Below are positions 5,407 through 5,745 of a DNA stretch of 5,745 bases, one piece after another. Each line of letters begins with the position of its first letter. Position 1 is the stretch's first letter. The stretch comes from Heritagella caecorum. Its GTDB lineage: Bacteria > Bacillota > Clostridia > Oscillospirales > Acutalibacteraceae. The stretch spans positions 1 to 5,745 of the forward strand of contig CAJFQL010000120.1 in assembly GCA_904419035.1 (NCBI GenBank). The letters are read 5' to 3'. The notes beneath the pieces were generated by a model, which saw only the letters and a list, made by a program, of their open reading frames with translations, was not told the origin of the DNA and ran no database searches. The position numbers were made by a program, and so were the translations under genes.

Positions 5407-5436
5407 CGCATAAACTATCAATCTATATTATATGCG
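5407..5436. promoter_or_regulatory. Inverted repeat over the operon promoter, possible operator
   Basis: CGCATA (5407-5412) and TATGCG (5431-5436) form a 6-base inverted repeat with 18 bases between. It overlaps the -10 element and the expected start of the minus-strand operon. Binding by the small HTH protein or the XRE regulator is possible, but the repeat is short. Confidence 0.35.
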
Positions 5437-5455
5437 GAGAGCCGAATAAAAGCAA
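5427..5455 (-). promoter_or_regulatory. Promoter of the HTH-regulator-kinase operon
   Basis: A consensus TATAAT (5427-5432, minus strand) follows TTGCTT (5450-5455) with a 17-base spacer. This is the strongest promoter match in the window. Transcription would start near 5420, leaving a leader of about 30 bases before the ATG at 5390. Confidence 0.7.
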
Positions 5456-5490
5456 TAAACAGTCTGTGAATATTAGGAATTATTTAAGTG

Positions 5491-5496
5491 TATAGT
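5491..5496 (+). promoter_or_regulatory. Weak -10-like element for the XRE gene
   Basis: A TATAGT (about 5491-5496, plus strand) lies about 65 bases before the XRE start codon. No good -35 is present 16-18 bases upstream, so this is a tentative call. It would make the 5391-5559 region a divergent promoter. Confidence 0.25.
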
Positions 5497-5539
5497 AGGA
5501 AGTATGTAGACATATCCAACAGAAAAGGGGAACAGTAAA

Positions 5540-5545
5540 ATGTAA
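5540..5545 (+). promoter_or_regulatory. ATG-TAA start-stop pair before the XRE gene
   Basis: An ATG directly followed by TAA lies about 10 bases after AAAAGGGG, a better ribosome site than that of the XRE gene itself. Start-stop elements can hold ribosomes and lower or tune expression of the next gene. It could equally be chance in an AT-rich leader. Confidence 0.3.
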
Positions 5546-5559
5546 CTGGGTGAATGAAT

Positions 5560-5745
5560 ATGGCAAAAAGACCAGTACCAAAATACGACTTCAAGGCTTT
5601 TGGAGCAGCGATAAAGGCAGCTCGAACGGGCAGGAAAGAAAGCCGCAAGAAAGTATGCGACGAAATGTTTATTTCTCCCCGCTACCTTGCGAATATAGAG
5701 AACAACGGGCAACACCCCAGTTTGCAGATTTTCTTTGAGCTTATG
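5560..5745 (+). CDS. XRE-family helix-turn-helix regulator, partial (Orf9-like position)
   Basis: Only the first 62 residues lie in the window. The HTH is clear: FKAFGAAIKAARTGRKES (about 11-28), VCDEMFISPRYLANIENNG (32-50) and HPSLQIFFELM (52-62). This is the small repressor family that accompanies Tn1549- and Tn916-type conjugative modules, in the position and opposite orientation of Orf9 of Tn916, a repressor-like gene next to orf7. It probably controls the divergent operon or transfer genes; that is inference. The ATG at 5560 has GGGTGA 6 bases upstream. A stronger ribosome site (AAAGGGG) stands before an ATG-TAA start-stop pair at 5540-5545, which may capture ribosomes. A GTG frame at 5550 overlaps it but is only a shadow. 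Confidence 0.88.
   Translation, partial: MAKRPVPKYDFKAFGAAIKAARTGRKESRKKVCDEMFISPRYLANIENNGQHPSLQIFFELM

Noticed and set aside
5473..5715. 80-codon minus-strand frame at the right edge
   Set aside because: Antisense to the XRE gene with no supporting start signal.
5550..5738. 62-codon plus-strand frame beginning with GTG
   Set aside because: Overlaps the clear XRE reading frame in another phase and has no family features.
1..5745. CRISPR array, tRNA, rRNA or insertion sequence
   Set aside because: No regularly spaced repeats, no cloverleaf or rRNA-like sequence, and no transposase motifs were seen.

Overview
This window looks like a regulatory and cargo segment of an integrative conjugative element (ICE) of the Tn916/Tn1549 type from a low- to mid-GC Firmicute, probably a gut Clostridia-like bacterium. 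The evidence is a sigma-region-4-like protein (Tn916 Orf7 type) followed by a small conjugative-transposon HTH protein (Orf8 type) at the left. An XRE repressor-like gene (Orf9 position and orientation) starts at the right edge on the opposite strand. Genus assignment is not possible from the sequence alone.

Layout from right to left, since almost everything is on the minus strand. At 5560-5745 (+) is the truncated start of the XRE regulator. It is separated by a 169-base divergent promoter region (5391-5559) from a tightly packed minus-strand operon: a 58-residue helix-turn-helix protein, a LytTR response regulator and an AgrC-like GHKL sensor kinase. Then comes a strong hairpin (3134-3182), followed by a 79-residue membrane protein, an ABC-2 type permease and an ABC ATPase. 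These genes overlap or abut (ATGA, TAAATG, TAATG, TAAATG), apart from the one gap that holds the hairpin. The natural reading is that the two-component system senses an extracellular signal, possibly a peptide or antimicrobial, and controls the transporter. The substrate is unknown.

The stretch 824-1305 has no large gene but is full of regulatory structure. It holds inverted repeats downstream of the ABC operon, a promoter-like pair, a 33-codon leader ORF whose Shine-Dalgarno lies in a hairpin loop, a Pro-Pro-Pro run in that leader, an intrinsic terminator just past the leader stop, and a GC-rich hairpin over the Shine-Dalgarno of the sigma-like gene. This looks like translational attenuation of transcription into the ICE transfer-regulation genes, the most interesting part of the window.

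The ABC-kinase module is visibly more AT-rich than the sigma, HTH and XRE genes around it. This fits an accessory cargo cassette placed between the Orf9-like and Orf7-like backbone genes. Bases 1-150 hold no gene I can support; integrase and excisionase genes would be expected beyond the left edge.
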